Source: Beijerinckiaceae bacterium
GTDB taxonomy: Bacteria; Pseudomonadota; Alphaproteobacteria; Rhizobiales; Beijerinckiaceae
Direction of reading: 5' to 3'
NCBI GenBank assembly: GCA_025458025.1
Contig: JALOTF010000011.1
Span: 1-46,085, forward strand
Length of the DNA: 46,085 nucleotides
The notes below the pieces were generated by a model. That model did not search any database and was not told the DNA's origin. It saw only the letters and a program-made list of their open reading frames with translations. Positions 9,153-17,519 of this stretch are shown here, piece after piece (the first letter of the stretch is position 1; the number at the start of each line of letters is the position of its first letter). The position numbers and the translations under genes were made by a program.

Positions 9153-10874
9153 TCAGAACCCGAAGCGGAAGCCGGTGGAGGCCCGGCTGCGCTGGGTGTT
9201 CACCACACCATTCACCACCGCATCGCCCGGCTTGATCTCGCCGGAGAGCACCTCGGACCATGTCCCATCCGTCGCACCGATACGCAGGTTGACGGGCTTG
9301 GGATTGCCCTGGGCGTCGAGCACATGCACCCGACCGGGAACGCCGGCCTCGGCCGCGCGCGGCGGGCCATTACGGCCGGGGCCGTTGGGACCACGCGGAG
9401 CGCGCGCCTCGCGGAAGGCGCGATATTTCTCGCGCTGATCGGGCGTAAGGATGGCTTCAAGCTCACGCACGAAACGCTGGCGCTCGGTCCGCGCCACCTC
9501 GCGGCGCTCCTCCGGGCTGCTGGCCCGCTGGATGGCCTCGCCCATGGCGCGACCCAGCTTCTGCCCTTCGGCGAATTGCTTGTCATCGAGGCCGAGTTCG
9601 GTCTTCAGGCTCTCGAGCAGGGCCGCCGCCTGCCGGCCCGGGCCACCGCCACCACCAGAAGGCGCGGAGAATGGACCAGCGGCATCATCGCCGGCAGGAG
9701 CCACAGCGCCGCCCCCCTCACCCGGAGCGACGGCGGCTGGCCGTTGCGCCCCTGCAGGCTGCCAGCGAAGGGCCGCGTTGGAAACACGCAAAACGTCCGG
9801 CTTCCGCTCGGTGAAAATGCGGGCATTGGCCGTCATGCCCGGCAACAACGCGAGATCGTCGTTTTTGACCGTCACGATGGTCGTGTAGATCACCACGTTC
9901 TGCACGGTCTGCGAGCCAAGGCGCACCAGCCGAACCGTGCCGGTGAAGGTGCGTGCGGGATAGGCGTTGACGCTGAACTCCACCGTCTGGCCCGGTTTCA
10001 CGCGGCCCACATCGGTTTCGTCGAGATTGATGTTGACCTCGATGGTCTTGAGGTTCTGCGCCACGAGGAAGAGCGTGGGCGCCTGCAACGACGCCGCCAC
10101 CGTCTGGCCCAGTTCGACATTCCGCTGCACCACCACGCCATCCACCGGCGAGCGGATCTCGCTATTGGCGAGATCAACCTCGATCTGCCGCACAAGCGCC
10201 TCGGCCTTGGCGATCTGCGCATCGGAGGAGGCCTTTTGCGCCTCAACCACCTTGAGATCGGCCTCAAGCGAAGCGATCTGCGCGCGGGAGGAAGCCACCT
10301 GCGCCTCGGCGGAAATCGCGGCGGAGCGCAGGGCATCGCGCTGGGTCGTGGCATTCTGCAGCGCGACATCCGTGGCAATGCCGCGATCCTTCAGGCTGGA
10401 TTGGCGCTCGAAAGTCGCCTCGGCATCGCGCAGCAGGGTCTGGGCCCGCTCGGATTGCGCCTGCACATCGCGCAGAACGGCGCTGAGCCGCTGGAGATCG
10501 GCGCGGGTCTTCTCGGCCTGCGCATCATTGAGCTGCCGCGCCGCGCGCGCCTGCCTGAGATCGGCCACGGAGCCATCGCGTCGGGCCATCAGGGTGTCGC
10601 GGTTGAGGCGCGCGAGCACCTGCCCCGCCTTCACCTCGTCATTGTGGTCGGCGAGGATTTCCACCACCTGCCCGGAAAGCTGCGAGCCCACGATCACGGT
10701 GGTCGTCGCGAGCACGGTGCCCGTGGCGGAAACGGTTGCGATGATCGGCCCGCGCGACACATTATCGGTGCGATAGCGGGCAGCATCCGCCACATCGCCA
10801 CCGGTTCGCGAGGCGAAAGCCCAGGCCCCGAGCCCGCCCAAGAGAACCAGAACAATCAGAAAAGCCTTGCGCAT
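9153..10874 (-). CDS. MacA-like periplasmic adaptor with an LTxxQ-containing insert
   Basis: Membrane-fusion (HlyD/MacA) adaptor of 573 residues, long for the family. An N-terminal signal anchor (residues 4-21) is followed by the lipoyl half GSQLSGQVVEILADHNDEV, a long coiled-coil hairpin (about 100-240) rich in Ala, Gln and Arg, the second lipoyl half IRSPVDGVVVQRNVELGQTV, and a beta-barrel ending near LLPGMTANARIFTE. Between about residues 373 and 513 there is an extra region: Gly/Pro/Ala-rich, then a helical part containing LTPDQREKYRAF, then another Gly/Pro linker. The membrane-proximal domain resumes at RVHVLDAQGNPKPVNL. LTxxQ is the motif of Spy/CpxP-type periplasmic proteins. It is the first gene of the export operon. 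Confidence 0.9.
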   Translation of the reverse strand: MRKAFLIVLVLLGGLGAWAFASRTGGDVADAARYRTDNVSRGPIIATVSATGTVLATTTVIVGSQLSGQVVEILADHNDEVKAGQVLARLNRDTLMARRDGSVADLRQARAARQLNDAQAEKTRADLQRLSAVLRDVQAQSERAQTLLRDAEATFERQSSLKDRGIATDVALQNATTQRDALRSAAISAEAQVASSRAQIASLEADLKVVEAQKASSDAQIAKAEALVRQIEVDLANSEIRSPVDGVVVQRNVELGQTVAASLQAPTLFLVAQNLKTIEVNINLDETDVGRVKPGQTVEFSVNAYPARTFTGTVRLVRLGSQTVQNVVIYTTIVTVKNDDLALLPGMTANARIFTERKPDVLRVSNAALRWQPAGAQRPAAVAPGEGGGAVAPAGDDAAGPFSAPSGGGGGPGRQAAALLESLKTELGLDDKQFAEGQKLGRAMGEAIQRASSPEERREVARTERQRFVRELEAILTPDQREKYRAFREARAPRGPNGPGRNGPPRAAEAGVPGRVHVLDAQGNPKPVNLRIGATDGTWSEVLSGEIKPGDAVVNGVVNTQRSRASTGFRFGF

Positions 10875-10931
10875 GGCCTGTCATACCACCCGGTCTTGAG
10901 GCCTGTCACATGAAGGCTTTGTCATAAAGCG

Positions 10932-11849
10932 TCAGCGATCGCGGTCGCGATTGAAGACCAGCACATCCACGAGCGACCCGGCACGCGAGCCGAAGACGGC
11001 TTCAAGCCCGGCGATCGCCTCCTCCGTCACCGTGGCGAGCCGCGCGCGGGCACCTTCGAGGCCCATCAGGCTCACGAGCGTGGCCTTGCCGGCCTTCGCA
11101 TCTTTCGAGACCGCCTTGCCCACCACCGCCGCCTCGCCCTCGATATCGAGCAGGTCGTCGCGGATCTGAAACGCAAAACCGAGCGCCTCGCCATAGGCTT
11201 TGAGCGCGCGCCGCTCTGCCGCCGGAACCGGAGCCGCAAGAATGCCGCCCGCTTCCGCCGCAAACCGGATGAGCGCGCCGGTCTTCATCGCCTGAAGGTG
11301 GCGGATGGAGGAAAGACCCTGCCGGGGCGGCTTGCCGTTCTTCGCGAAGCGCCCCTCGGCGGCCAGATCGAGCATCTGCCCGCCGACCATGCCATCGAGG
11401 CCCGAGGCCTGCGCCAGCGCCGCCACGAGCTTCGCACGGGTGGAAGCACGCGGCGCGGTGGCCCGGTCGGCGAGGATCGCGAAGGCCATCGTGAGAAGCG
11501 CATCGCCCGCGAGTATGGCGGTCGCCTCGTCGAAGGCGATATGCGCTGTGGGCTGGCCCCGACGCAGGTCGTCATTGTCCATCGCGGGGAGGTCGTCATG
11601 CACGAGCGAGTAGCAATGCACGGCCTCCAGCGCCGCCGCGACCCGCAGGGGACCGTCGCCCTCCAGCCCGAAAAGGCGCGCACTTTCAATCACGAGATAG
11701 GGCCGGAGGCGCTTGCCCCCGGCGAAAACCGCATGGCGCATGGCCGCGACAAGGCGCTCCGGTCTTCCACGCGGCGAAAGCAGATCCGCGAGGCAGGTTT
11801 CCACCGCCGAGGCATGGTGCTCCAGCCGCGCCCGAAATTCCGCCTGCAT
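10932..11849 (-). CDS. ispA: Polyprenyl (farnesyl) diphosphate synthase
   Basis: Short-chain trans-prenyltransferase of 305 residues that condenses IPP with allylic diphosphates, most likely to farnesyl diphosphate. The first Asp-rich motif is HDDLPAMDNDD (from residue 84), the second is DDLLDIEG, and GGKRLRP binds IPP. The extra two residues in the first motif (DDxxxxD form) are typical of bacterial FPP and GGPP synthases. I place the start at the ATG at 11849, which has AGGGGGA about eight bases upstream. Upstream in-frame sequence is not family-like. Product chain length (C15 or C20) cannot be decided from sequence alone. It is divergent from rpmF. Confidence 0.92.
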   Translation of the reverse strand: MQAEFRARLEHHASAVETCLADLLSPRGRPERLVAAMRHAVFAGGKRLRPYLVIESARLFGLEGDGPLRVAAALEAVHCYSLVHDDLPAMDNDDLRRGQPTAHIAFDEATAILAGDALLTMAFAILADRATAPRASTRAKLVAALAQASGLDGMVGGQMLDLAAEGRFAKNGKPPRQGLSSIRHLQAMKTGALIRFAAEAGGILAAPVPAAERRALKAYGEALGFAFQIRDDLLDIEGEAAVVGKAVSKDAKAGKATLVSLMGLEGARARLATVTEEAIAGLEAVFGSRAGSLVDVLVFNRDRDR

Positions 11850-12090
11850 CGTTGATCCCCCTGGCCAGCCCCCGCTGGCTCGACGCCTAGGGGAAGCTGC
11901 TTCAGACGGAAAATCAAGCCATGTCGCGCGCTTCTCCAGATGAGCCGCGTTTCGGGCTGGCTTTTGGCGATTGATGCGTGTATAGCCCCGCATCTTCCGT
12001 TCCGGTCGGGATCGCGACGGGCTTCTTTGAGGCTCCACGAGACCGGCTTTCGCCGCGGGGCAAGGCCTCGCGAACCTTTGGAGTATCACG

Positions 12091-12276
12091 ATGGCCGTTC
12101 CCAAGAAGAAGGTCTCGCGCTCGAAGCAGGGCATGCGCCGTTCGGCCGATGCGCTCTCCGCGCCGACCTATATCGAAGACAAGAACACCGGCGAACTGCG
12201 CCGCCCGCACCATGTGGACCTCAAGACCGGCATGTATAATGGCCGCCAGGTTCTCGCGCCCAAGACGGCCGAGTAA
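12091..12276 (+). CDS. rpmF: 50S ribosomal protein L32
   Basis: Small basic ribosomal protein of 61 residues. [18 protein letters not shown] at the start and a C-terminal half ending QVLAPKTAE match alphaproteobacterial L32 throughout. There are no cysteines, so it is the zinc-free form. The start ATG has GGAG seven bases upstream (12080-12083). A strong terminator follows 45 bases after the stop, so it is probably a single-gene transcript. The 241-bp divergent gap to ispA must hold both promoters, but I could not pick a clear one. Confidence 0.97.
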   Translation: MAVPKKKVSRSKQGMRRSADALSAPTYIEDKNTGELRRPHHVDLKTGMYNGRQVLAPKTAE

Positions 12277-12317
12277 TCTGCGGGGTCCGGTTGGACCAAT
12301 TCACCGGCCCATGAACA

Positions 12318-12354
12318 AAAACCCCGGATGGCGCAGGCCGTCCGGGGTTTTCTT
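12318..12354 (+). terminator. Rho-independent terminator after rpmF
   Basis: The stem AACCCCGGA (12321-12329) pairs with TCCGGGGTT (12342-12350) and is followed by TTCTT. The left flank is A-rich, so it may also work for the minus-strand gene ending at 12407. Confidence 0.85.
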
Positions 12355-12406
12355 GTCAGGTCAGGCGCAAGGCGCCCGTTCCCACCCTGTCAAATGGTGT
12401 TGCGCG

Positions 12407-12712
12407 TCACGCGCGGAAATCGGTCAGCGGCTCACCCTGCGGCGCGGGCGCATTCTTGTGGGCCGCAGCAAAAGCATAGGCCCGCTCACGCGCCACGGCC
12501 ACATCGCGCCGCCCCAGAACCTTGCGCAAGTCCGGATCACCGGTCGCCATCATCTGCACCAGGAATTCCGGTGCACGCGCCGGCTTCGTCCCCGCGGCAG
12601 GCTTGGGAGCCGGCGTCGGGGTGGCGGGACGCTCATCCCGGGACGACTTCTGACGGAAGCCTGAGGAAAATGTTTCGGTTTGATACAGAACGGGGACACT
12701 GATCTTGCTCAT
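12407..12712 (-). CDS. Small protein of unknown function
   Basis: I do not recognise this gene. From the ATG at 12712 it would encode 101 residues: an N-terminal part MSKISVPVLYQTETFSSGF, a Pro/Ala-rich linker (PTPAPKPAAGTKPARAP), and a likely helical end FLVQMMATGDPDLRKVLG then AVARERAYAFAAA. It has no cysteine, signal peptide or membrane segment. Codon use looks like real coding sequence, with G or C mostly at third positions, but the ribosome binding site is unclear and an ATG nine bases upstream (12721) is also possible. It is divergent from the PAS-GGDEF-EAL gene. The rpmF terminator lies just past its end. Confidence 0.55.
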   Translation of the reverse strand: MSKISVPVLYQTETFSSGFRQKSSRDERPATPTPAPKPAAGTKPARAPEFLVQMMATGDPDLRKVLGRRDVAVARERAYAFAAAHKNAPAPQGEPLTDFRA

Positions 12713-12768
12713 GCCACCCATGGGGCAAGCCGCGTGCCGATCCGGCCCCGTGACACTCACTAGCCGGC

Positions 12769-12794
12769 AAAAAACGCCAAAAAGGCCGGAAAAA
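12769..12794. other. Three helically phased A-tracts (predicted curved DNA)
   Basis: A-tracts at 12769-12774, 12779-12783 and 12790-12794 have centres about 9.5 and 11 bases apart, close to one helical turn, in the 220-bp divergent gap between the small unknown gene and the PAS-GGDEF-EAL gene. The inverted repeat GCCGGAA (12785-12791) / TTCCGGC (12802-12808) overlaps the last tract. Such phasing bends DNA, and A5-A6 runs are scarce in this GC-rich window. Confidence 0.45.
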
Positions 12795-12932
12795 CCGACG
12801 GTTCCGGCGAAGCGCGAAGGCCTCTGCTCATCAAGTCTTAACGCCTTGGTCTCACTCTGGCGGCGTCAGGCGAAACAGGCCTCGATTCGCCGCGCGCAGG
12901 CACCCCTGCGTGAGCGAAGGCCCTGAGTCAGG

Positions 12933-14681
12933 ATGATGGCGACCATGGCGAATAGCGGCGGGACAATCGTTCCCTTCACCGGACAACCCGAGGCAGACCG
13001 GGTTCCGGCAGATATGCTGCTGGACGGCACGCGCGACCTCGGCGAGGCCACCTATTCCTGGAACATCGAAACCGACGTGATGACCTGGGGCCTCGAGGCC
13101 ACGCATATCTTCGGTGTGCGCGAGATCGGAGCCCTCAGTTCCGGCACGGCTTTCGCCACCCTTGTCGACCAGGCGAGCCCGCATTCGCGCCATTCCGAGG
13201 TGTTCGAGAGCGAGCGCCGCGACCAGGGCACGGGCGTGAGCTTCAGCACGCGCTATCTGGTCAATCCCGCACCCGGCCTGCGCTTCTGGATCGAGGATAC
13301 GGGCCGCTGGTTCGCCAATGAGCAGGGCCGCCCGCGCCTCGTGCATGGCGTGTGCCGGCGCGTTCTGGCGCCGACATCGGAAGAGATCGCGCTCGTCACC
13401 AAGCGGCATTTTGATCCCACGACCGGTGCTCTGACCCGCGCGGATTTCTGCAATGCGCTCGCGGATACCATCACGACCAATGCCAAGGATTCACGCGGCA
13501 TCGTGGTGATGATGGTGGCTGTGGATGATCTCGCCCAGCTCAACAAAACCTACGGCTATCATATCGGCGACGAGATCATCGCAGCCATGGTGCGTCGCCT
13601 GCGCGCGCTGATCCGCCGTCGCGATATTCTGGGCCGCTATGCGACGAACAAGATCGGCATCGTGCTGGCCCCCAGCCTCGCCGAACATATGGAGTTCGTG
13701 GCGACCCGCCTTGCCACGGCCATCCGCAGTACGCCGATCGACACCAGCGCCGGACCGATTCCCGCGACGGTGCATATCGGCGGCGTAGCCGTACCGCGCG
13801 ACGCGAAAACCGCCATCGAGGCGCTGCATGCCTGCGAAGAGGCCCTGAACGATGCGAAAGATCGCACCGATTCGCCCTTCATTGCCTATAGCAGCGACCC
13901 GGAAATCCGGACACAGCGCGTGTCCAACCGCGAATCAACCGATGCCGTGCTGACGGCGCTGAACGACCGGCGCATCGAACTGGCCTACCAGCCCATCGTG
14001 CGCTCCGGCTCGGGCGAGGTCGCGCTCTACGAATCGCTCGTGCGCATGACGACGCCGGAAGGCGAACTTATGGGCGCTGGTGCCATAGTGCCGGTGGCCG
14101 AGCGCCTTGGATTCCTGCATCTCATCGACCATCGCGTGATGGAACTGGCGCTGGAAACCCTGCGCAATCGCCATGATGTGCAGCTGACCGTGAATGTCGG
14201 CGTCGATACCGCCCTCCACCCCGACTGGATGGCCGCTTTCCGGGCGCATCTCTCCATCGACACAACCGTTGCGCAACGGCTCGTCGTGGAAATCACCGAG
14301 ACCTCGCTCATCGAGGATGTGAAGGCCGCCCAGCGGCTGATCGAGACCATCAAGGATTGCGGTGCGCGCGTCGCTATCGATGATTTCGGCGCGGGTCACA
14401 CCTCGTTCCGCAACATGCGGCTGTTGCCCATCGACATCCTGAAGATCGACGGCACCTTCATCAAGAATCTCGCGCGCTCCGAGGATGATCGCTTCTTCGT
14501 GCAGACGCTGCTCCAGCTCGCCCGCCACCTACAGATCGAGACGGTCGCGGAATGGGTGCAGGACGAGGAAACCGCGAACCTTCTCACGGCATGGCGCGTG
14601 GAATATCTGCAGGGTGATTTCGTGGGCGTGGCGCGCAAGCACCTGCCCGCACCGGTCACCGCGCGTCGCGCCATCGCGTGA
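12933..14681 (+). CDS. PAS-GGDEF-EAL protein with degenerate GGDEF; likely c-di-GMP phosphodiesterase
   Basis: Cytoplasmic signalling protein of 582 residues. A PAS-like sensor occupies about residues 30-145 (YSWNIETDVMTWG). A GGDEF-type domain spans 160-320, but its active-site loop reads ATNKI at 237-241 in place of GGDEF, so it should not make c-di-GMP. An EAL domain spans 335-575. The EAL residues are preserved although the motifs drift: E367 (ESL), N421, E453 (EITET), D483-D484 (DDFGAG), K504 (LKID), E540 and Q560. It is therefore probably an active c-di-GMP phosphodiesterase with a regulatory GGDEF. No membrane segment is seen. It is convergent with phaR. The start could also be at MANSGG (12945). 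Confidence 0.88.
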   Translation: MMATMANSGGTIVPFTGQPEADRVPADMLLDGTRDLGEATYSWNIETDVMTWGLEATHIFGVREIGALSSGTAFATLVDQASPHSRHSEVFESERRDQGTGVSFSTRYLVNPAPGLRFWIEDTGRWFANEQGRPRLVHGVCRRVLAPTSEEIALVTKRHFDPTTGALTRADFCNALADTITTNAKDSRGIVVMMVAVDDLAQLNKTYGYHIGDEIIAAMVRRLRALIRRRDILGRYATNKIGIVLAPSLAEHMEFVATRLATAIRSTPIDTSAGPIPATVHIGGVAVPRDAKTAIEALHACEEALNDAKDRTDSPFIAYSSDPEIRTQRVSNRESTDAVLTALNDRRIELAYQPIVRSGSGEVALYESLVRMTTPEGELMGAGAIVPVAERLGFLHLIDHRVMELALETLRNRHDVQLTVNVGVDTALHPDWMAAFRAHLSIDTTVAQRLVVEITETSLIEDVKAAQRLIETIKDCGARVAIDDFGAGHTSFRNMRLLPIDILKIDGTFIKNLARSEDDRFFVQTLLQLARHLQIETVAEWVQDEETANLLTAWRVEYLQGDFVGVARKHLPAPVTARRAIA

Positions 14682-14692
14682 CGCAAGGCGAC

Positions 14693-14708
14693 CCGGGCCA
14701 TGGCCCGG
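14693..14708. repeat. 16-bp perfect palindrome between convergent genes
   Basis: CCGGGCCATGGCCCGG is its own reverse complement. It lies 11 bases past the EAL gene stop and 20 bases from the phaR stop. There is no T run, so it is not a classic terminator. About one such palindrome would be expected by chance in a GC-rich window this size. Confidence 0.4.
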
Positions 14709-14727
14709 ACGCTCGCTCAACAAGCCT

Positions 14728-15255
14728 TCACTTGTCCTTCTTGGGCTCGGTACCCGGCTTCGCGGGCGGAAAACCGCCGAACGAGAACGCGCGCATCGCT
14801 TCCTCGAACATCGCCATGTTGGCGCGCACCTGCTCATCCATCGCGGCCATGGCCTGCTGGCCGAAAGCACTGGGGTTGAAGGCCGTGCCGCCGAAGCCCT
14901 TGGTCATCTGCTCGCGTAATTTATCCTGGTCGGACATGAAGCGCGTGAGCGACATTTCGAGATAGCGCGGCACAAGCGCCTGCATATGGTCGCCGTAGAA
15001 TTGGATGAGCTGGCGCAAGAAGGCGATGGGCAGCAGGAACTGCCCCTTGTTTTCCTGCTCGAAGATGATCTGCGTCAGAACCGAACGCGTGATCTCTTCG
15101 CCGGTCTTGGCGTCGGTCACGACGAAATCCTCGCCGGCCCGCACCATCTGGGCGAGATCCTCGAGTGTCACGTAGGAGCTGGTTCCCGTGTGATAAAGGC
15201 GCCGATTGGCGTATTTCTTGATAATCGTCGCTTCTTTGGCACCCTGCTCGGCCAT
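14728..15255 (-). CDS. phaR: Polyhydroxyalkanoate synthesis repressor PhaR
   Basis: DNA-binding regulator of PHB metabolism that also binds PHB itself. When polymer accumulates it leaves its operators and phasin and PHB genes are expressed. The N-terminal DNA-binding domain has the signature IIKKYANRRLYHTGTSSYVTL, and the PHB-accumulation regulatory repeats follow (RSVLTQIIFEQENKGQ, LRQLIQFYG). The C-terminus is Phe/Gly/Pro-rich (AFSFGGFPPAKPG). I prefer the ATG at 15255 (175 residues) because GAGGGAG is 11 bases upstream. A GTG four codons earlier (15267) sits too close to that site. It is divergent from phaA, so the 184-bp gap likely holds the shared control region. Confidence 0.94.
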   Translation of the reverse strand: MAEQGAKEATIIKKYANRRLYHTGTSSYVTLEDLAQMVRAGEDFVVTDAKTGEEITRSVLTQIIFEQENKGQFLLPIAFLRQLIQFYGDHMQALVPRYLEMSLTRFMSDQDKLREQMTKGFGGTAFNPSAFGQQAMAAMDEQVRANMAMFEEAMRAFSFGGFPPAKPGTEPKKDK

Positions 15256-15439
15256 GAACTCCACCACTCCCTCTTCCAGCAGGCCGTGTCAGCCAGCCGC
15301 CATTCAATCCTTGCAACCCGCCCCCCGGCATCGCCCTCATCCGGTTTTCCGTCTTGACGATGGTTGCTTGTCTCGTCTCATAGCATTTAGGGTCAGGTCC
15401 TACAAATTCGTGTGAGGCGGCCGGCCGCAGGAGGAAAAT

Positions 15440-16618
15440 ATGGCTTCTCAATCCATCGTCATCGCGAGTGCCGCGCGCACCGCTGTCGGGGCCTTCAGCG
15501 GCGCCTTCGCCGATGTTCCGGCCCATGAGCTGGGCGCAACCGCCATCAAGGGCGCGCTGCAGCGGGCTGGTGTCGCGCCCGCCGAGGTCGATGAAGTGAT
15601 TCTGGGTCAGGTTCTCACGGCCAATACCGGGCAGAACCCGGCGCGCCAGGCCGCGATGGCGGCGGGCATTCCGCAGGAAAAGACCGCCTGGGCGCTGAAC
15701 CAACTCTGCGGCTCGGGCCTGCGCACGGTCGCCATCGGCATGCAGCAGATCGCGAATGGCGATGCGAAGATCATCGTGGCCGGCGGCCAGGAATCGATGA
15801 CCCTCGCCCCGCATGCCGCCTATCTTCGCTCCGGCACCAAGATGGGCGAGATGAAGATGGTCGATACCATGCTGCGCGATGGCCTCTGGGATGCCTTCCA
15901 AGGCTACCATATGGGCCAGACCGCCGAGAACGTCGCCGCCAAGTGGCAGCTGACCCGCGACGAGCAGGACCAGTTCGCGGTGGCCTCGCAGAACAAGGCC
16001 GAGGCCGCCCAGAAGGCGGGCAAGTTCAAGGACGAGATCGTCGCCCACACCGTGAAGACCCGGAAGGGCGATGTGGTGGTCGATTCCGACGAATACCCCC
16101 GCCACGGTTCGACCCTCGATGCCATGGCGAAGCTGCGCCCGGCCTTCATTAAGGACGGCACCGTGACCGCCGGCAACGCCTCGGGCATCAATGATGGCGC
16201 GGCCGCTGCCGTGCTGATGACGGAAGCGGAAGCGGCCAAGCGCGGCATCACCCCACTCGCGCGCATTGTCTCCTGGGCAACCTGCGGCGTTGATCCGTCG
16301 ATCATGGGCACGGGCCCGATTCCCGCCTCGCGCCGCGCACTCGAAAAGGCTGGCTGGAAGGTCTCGGATCTCGACCTCGTCGAAGCCAACGAAGCCTTCG
16401 CCGCGCAGGCCCTCGCCGTGAACAAGGATATGGGCTGGGATCCGTCCATCGTGAACGTCAATGGCGGCGCGATCGCCATCGGCCACCCCATCGGCGCCTC
16501 GGGCGCGCGCATTCTCAACACGCTGCTGTTCGAGATGCAGCGCCGTGGCGCGAAGAAGGGCCTCGCCACGCTCTGCATCGGCGGCGGCATGGGCGTCGCG
16601 CTCTGCGTGGAGCGCTGA
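15440..16618 (+). CDS. phaA: Acetyl-CoA C-acetyltransferase (beta-ketothiolase PhaA)
   Basis: Biosynthetic thiolase of 392 residues that condenses two acetyl-CoA to acetoacetyl-CoA, the first step to polyhydroxybutyrate. The acyl-accepting cysteine is C90 in NQLCGSGLR, the catalytic base cysteine is C379 in LCIGGGMG, and the histidine is in [10 protein letters not shown]. Length and motifs match Zoogloea/Cupriavidus-type enzymes. AGGAGGAAA lies just before the ATG. phaB follows 91 bases downstream on the same strand and phaR is divergent upstream, so a PHB role is well supported, although the PHB synthase phaC is not in the window. Confidence 0.95.
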   Translation: MASQSIVIASAARTAVGAFSGAFADVPAHELGATAIKGALQRAGVAPAEVDEVILGQVLTANTGQNPARQAAMAAGIPQEKTAWALNQLCGSGLRTVAIGMQQIANGDAKIIVAGGQESMTLAPHAAYLRSGTKMGEMKMVDTMLRDGLWDAFQGYHMGQTAENVAAKWQLTRDEQDQFAVASQNKAEAAQKAGKFKDEIVAHTVKTRKGDVVVDSDEYPRHGSTLDAMAKLRPAFIKDGTVTAGNASGINDGAAAAVLMTEAEAAKRGITPLARIVSWATCGVDPSIMGTGPIPASRRALEKAGWKVSDLDLVEANEAFAAQALAVNKDMGWDPSIVNVNGGAIAIGHPIGASGARILNTLLFEMQRRGAKKGLATLCIGGGMGVALCVER

Positions 16619-16633
16619 GCCTCGATAGACGGC

Positions 16634-16663
16634 CCCGCGCGCCGCAGGGAGCGAGCGCGCGGG
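16634..16663 (+). promoter_or_regulatory. Intercistronic stem-loop between phaA and phaB
   Basis: Perfect 9-bp arms CCCGCGCGC (16634-16642) and GCGCGCGGG (16655-16663) enclose a 12-base loop and are followed by an A-rich stretch. With no T run it is unlikely to be a terminator. It could stabilise or balance the two messages. GC-rich sequence makes such stems easy to find by chance. Confidence 0.35.
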
Positions 16664-16709
16664 CAACAAAAGAATATCGGAAACGCCATCAAAACGAGGG
16701 GAAGCTCAT

Positions 16710-17435
16710 ATGGCACGCGTTGCATTGGTTACCGGGGGTTCGCGCGGCATCGGCGCGGCAATTTCGAAGGCGCTGAAGGCGGCTGGCTACAAGGTGGCCG
16801 CTTCCTATGCCGGCAATGATGATGCCGCTGCCGCCTTCACGAAGGAAACGGGCATCCCGACCTTCAAGTGGGACGTTTCGGATTTCGATGCCTGCGCTGC
16901 CGGCATCGCCAAGGTGGAAAGCGAACTTGGCCCGATCGACGTTCTGGTGAACAATGCCGGCATTACCAAAGACGGCATGTTCCACAAGATGACGAAGGAC
17001 CAGTGGTACGGCGTCATCAACACCAACCTCAATTCGCTCTTCAACATGACCCGCCCGGTCTGGGAAGGCATGCGCGCCCGCAAGTTCGGCCGCGTCATCT
17101 GCATCTCCTCGGTCAACGGGCAGAAGGGCCAGATGGGCCAGGTGAACTATTCCGCCGCCAAGGCCGGCGATATCGGCTTCGTGAAGGCTCTGGCGCAGGA
17201 AGGCGCGCGCGCCGGCATCACCGTCAACGCCATCTGCCCGGGCTATATCGGCACGGATATGGTGCGCGCGATTGCGCCGGAAGTGCTCGAAAAGGCCATC
17301 CTGCCGCAGATCCCGGTGGGTCGCCTCGGCGAGCCCGAGGAGATCGCCCGCGCGGTGGTGTTCCTCGCGGCGGATGATGCCGGCTTCATCACCGGTTCGA
17401 CCATCACCGCCAATGGCGGGCAATACATGGTCTGA
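16710..17435 (+). CDS. phaB: Acetoacetyl-CoA reductase (PhaB)
   Basis: NADPH-dependent short-chain dehydrogenase of 241 residues that reduces acetoacetyl-CoA to (R)-3-hydroxybutyryl-CoA, the monomer for PHB. The cofactor motif is VTGGSRGIG (residues 8-16). NNAG is at 81-84, and the catalytic residues are S134, Y147 and K151 (CISSVN, NYSAAKAG). The segment QKGQMGQVNYSAAKAGDIGF is characteristic of PhaB. The end GSTITANGGQYMV fits the family. It is downstream of phaA in what looks like a two-gene operon, closed by a strong terminator. Confidence 0.96.
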   Translation: MARVALVTGGSRGIGAAISKALKAAGYKVAASYAGNDDAAAAFTKETGIPTFKWDVSDFDACAAGIAKVESELGPIDVLVNNAGITKDGMFHKMTKDQWYGVINTNLNSLFNMTRPVWEGMRARKFGRVICISSVNGQKGQMGQVNYSAAKAGDIGFVKALAQEGARAGITVNAICPGYIGTDMVRAIAPEVLEKAILPQIPVGRLGEPEEIARAVVFLAADDAGFITGSTITANGGQYMV

Positions 17436-17462
17436 TGCCAGATTAACGGGGATTTTCACTGC

Positions 17463-17490
17463 AAGGGCCGGGAAACCGGCCCTTTTCTTT
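17463..17490 (+). terminator. Rho-independent terminator after phaB
   Basis: The stem AAGGGCCGG (17463-17471) pairs with CCGGCCCTT (17476-17484) around a GAAA tetraloop, followed by TTCTTT. This is a textbook intrinsic terminator ending the phaAB unit. Confidence 0.9.
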
Positions 17491-17519
17491 TATGCGCGAG
17501 CGCCTTACGCGCTTGTTCC

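Noticed and set aside
15256-15439. PhaR operators and a TTGACG promoter (15354-15359) in the phaR-phaA gap
   Set aside because: No good -10 at a normal spacing and no clear TGC-rich operator. The separated GCAACC/GGTTGC pair is too short to claim.
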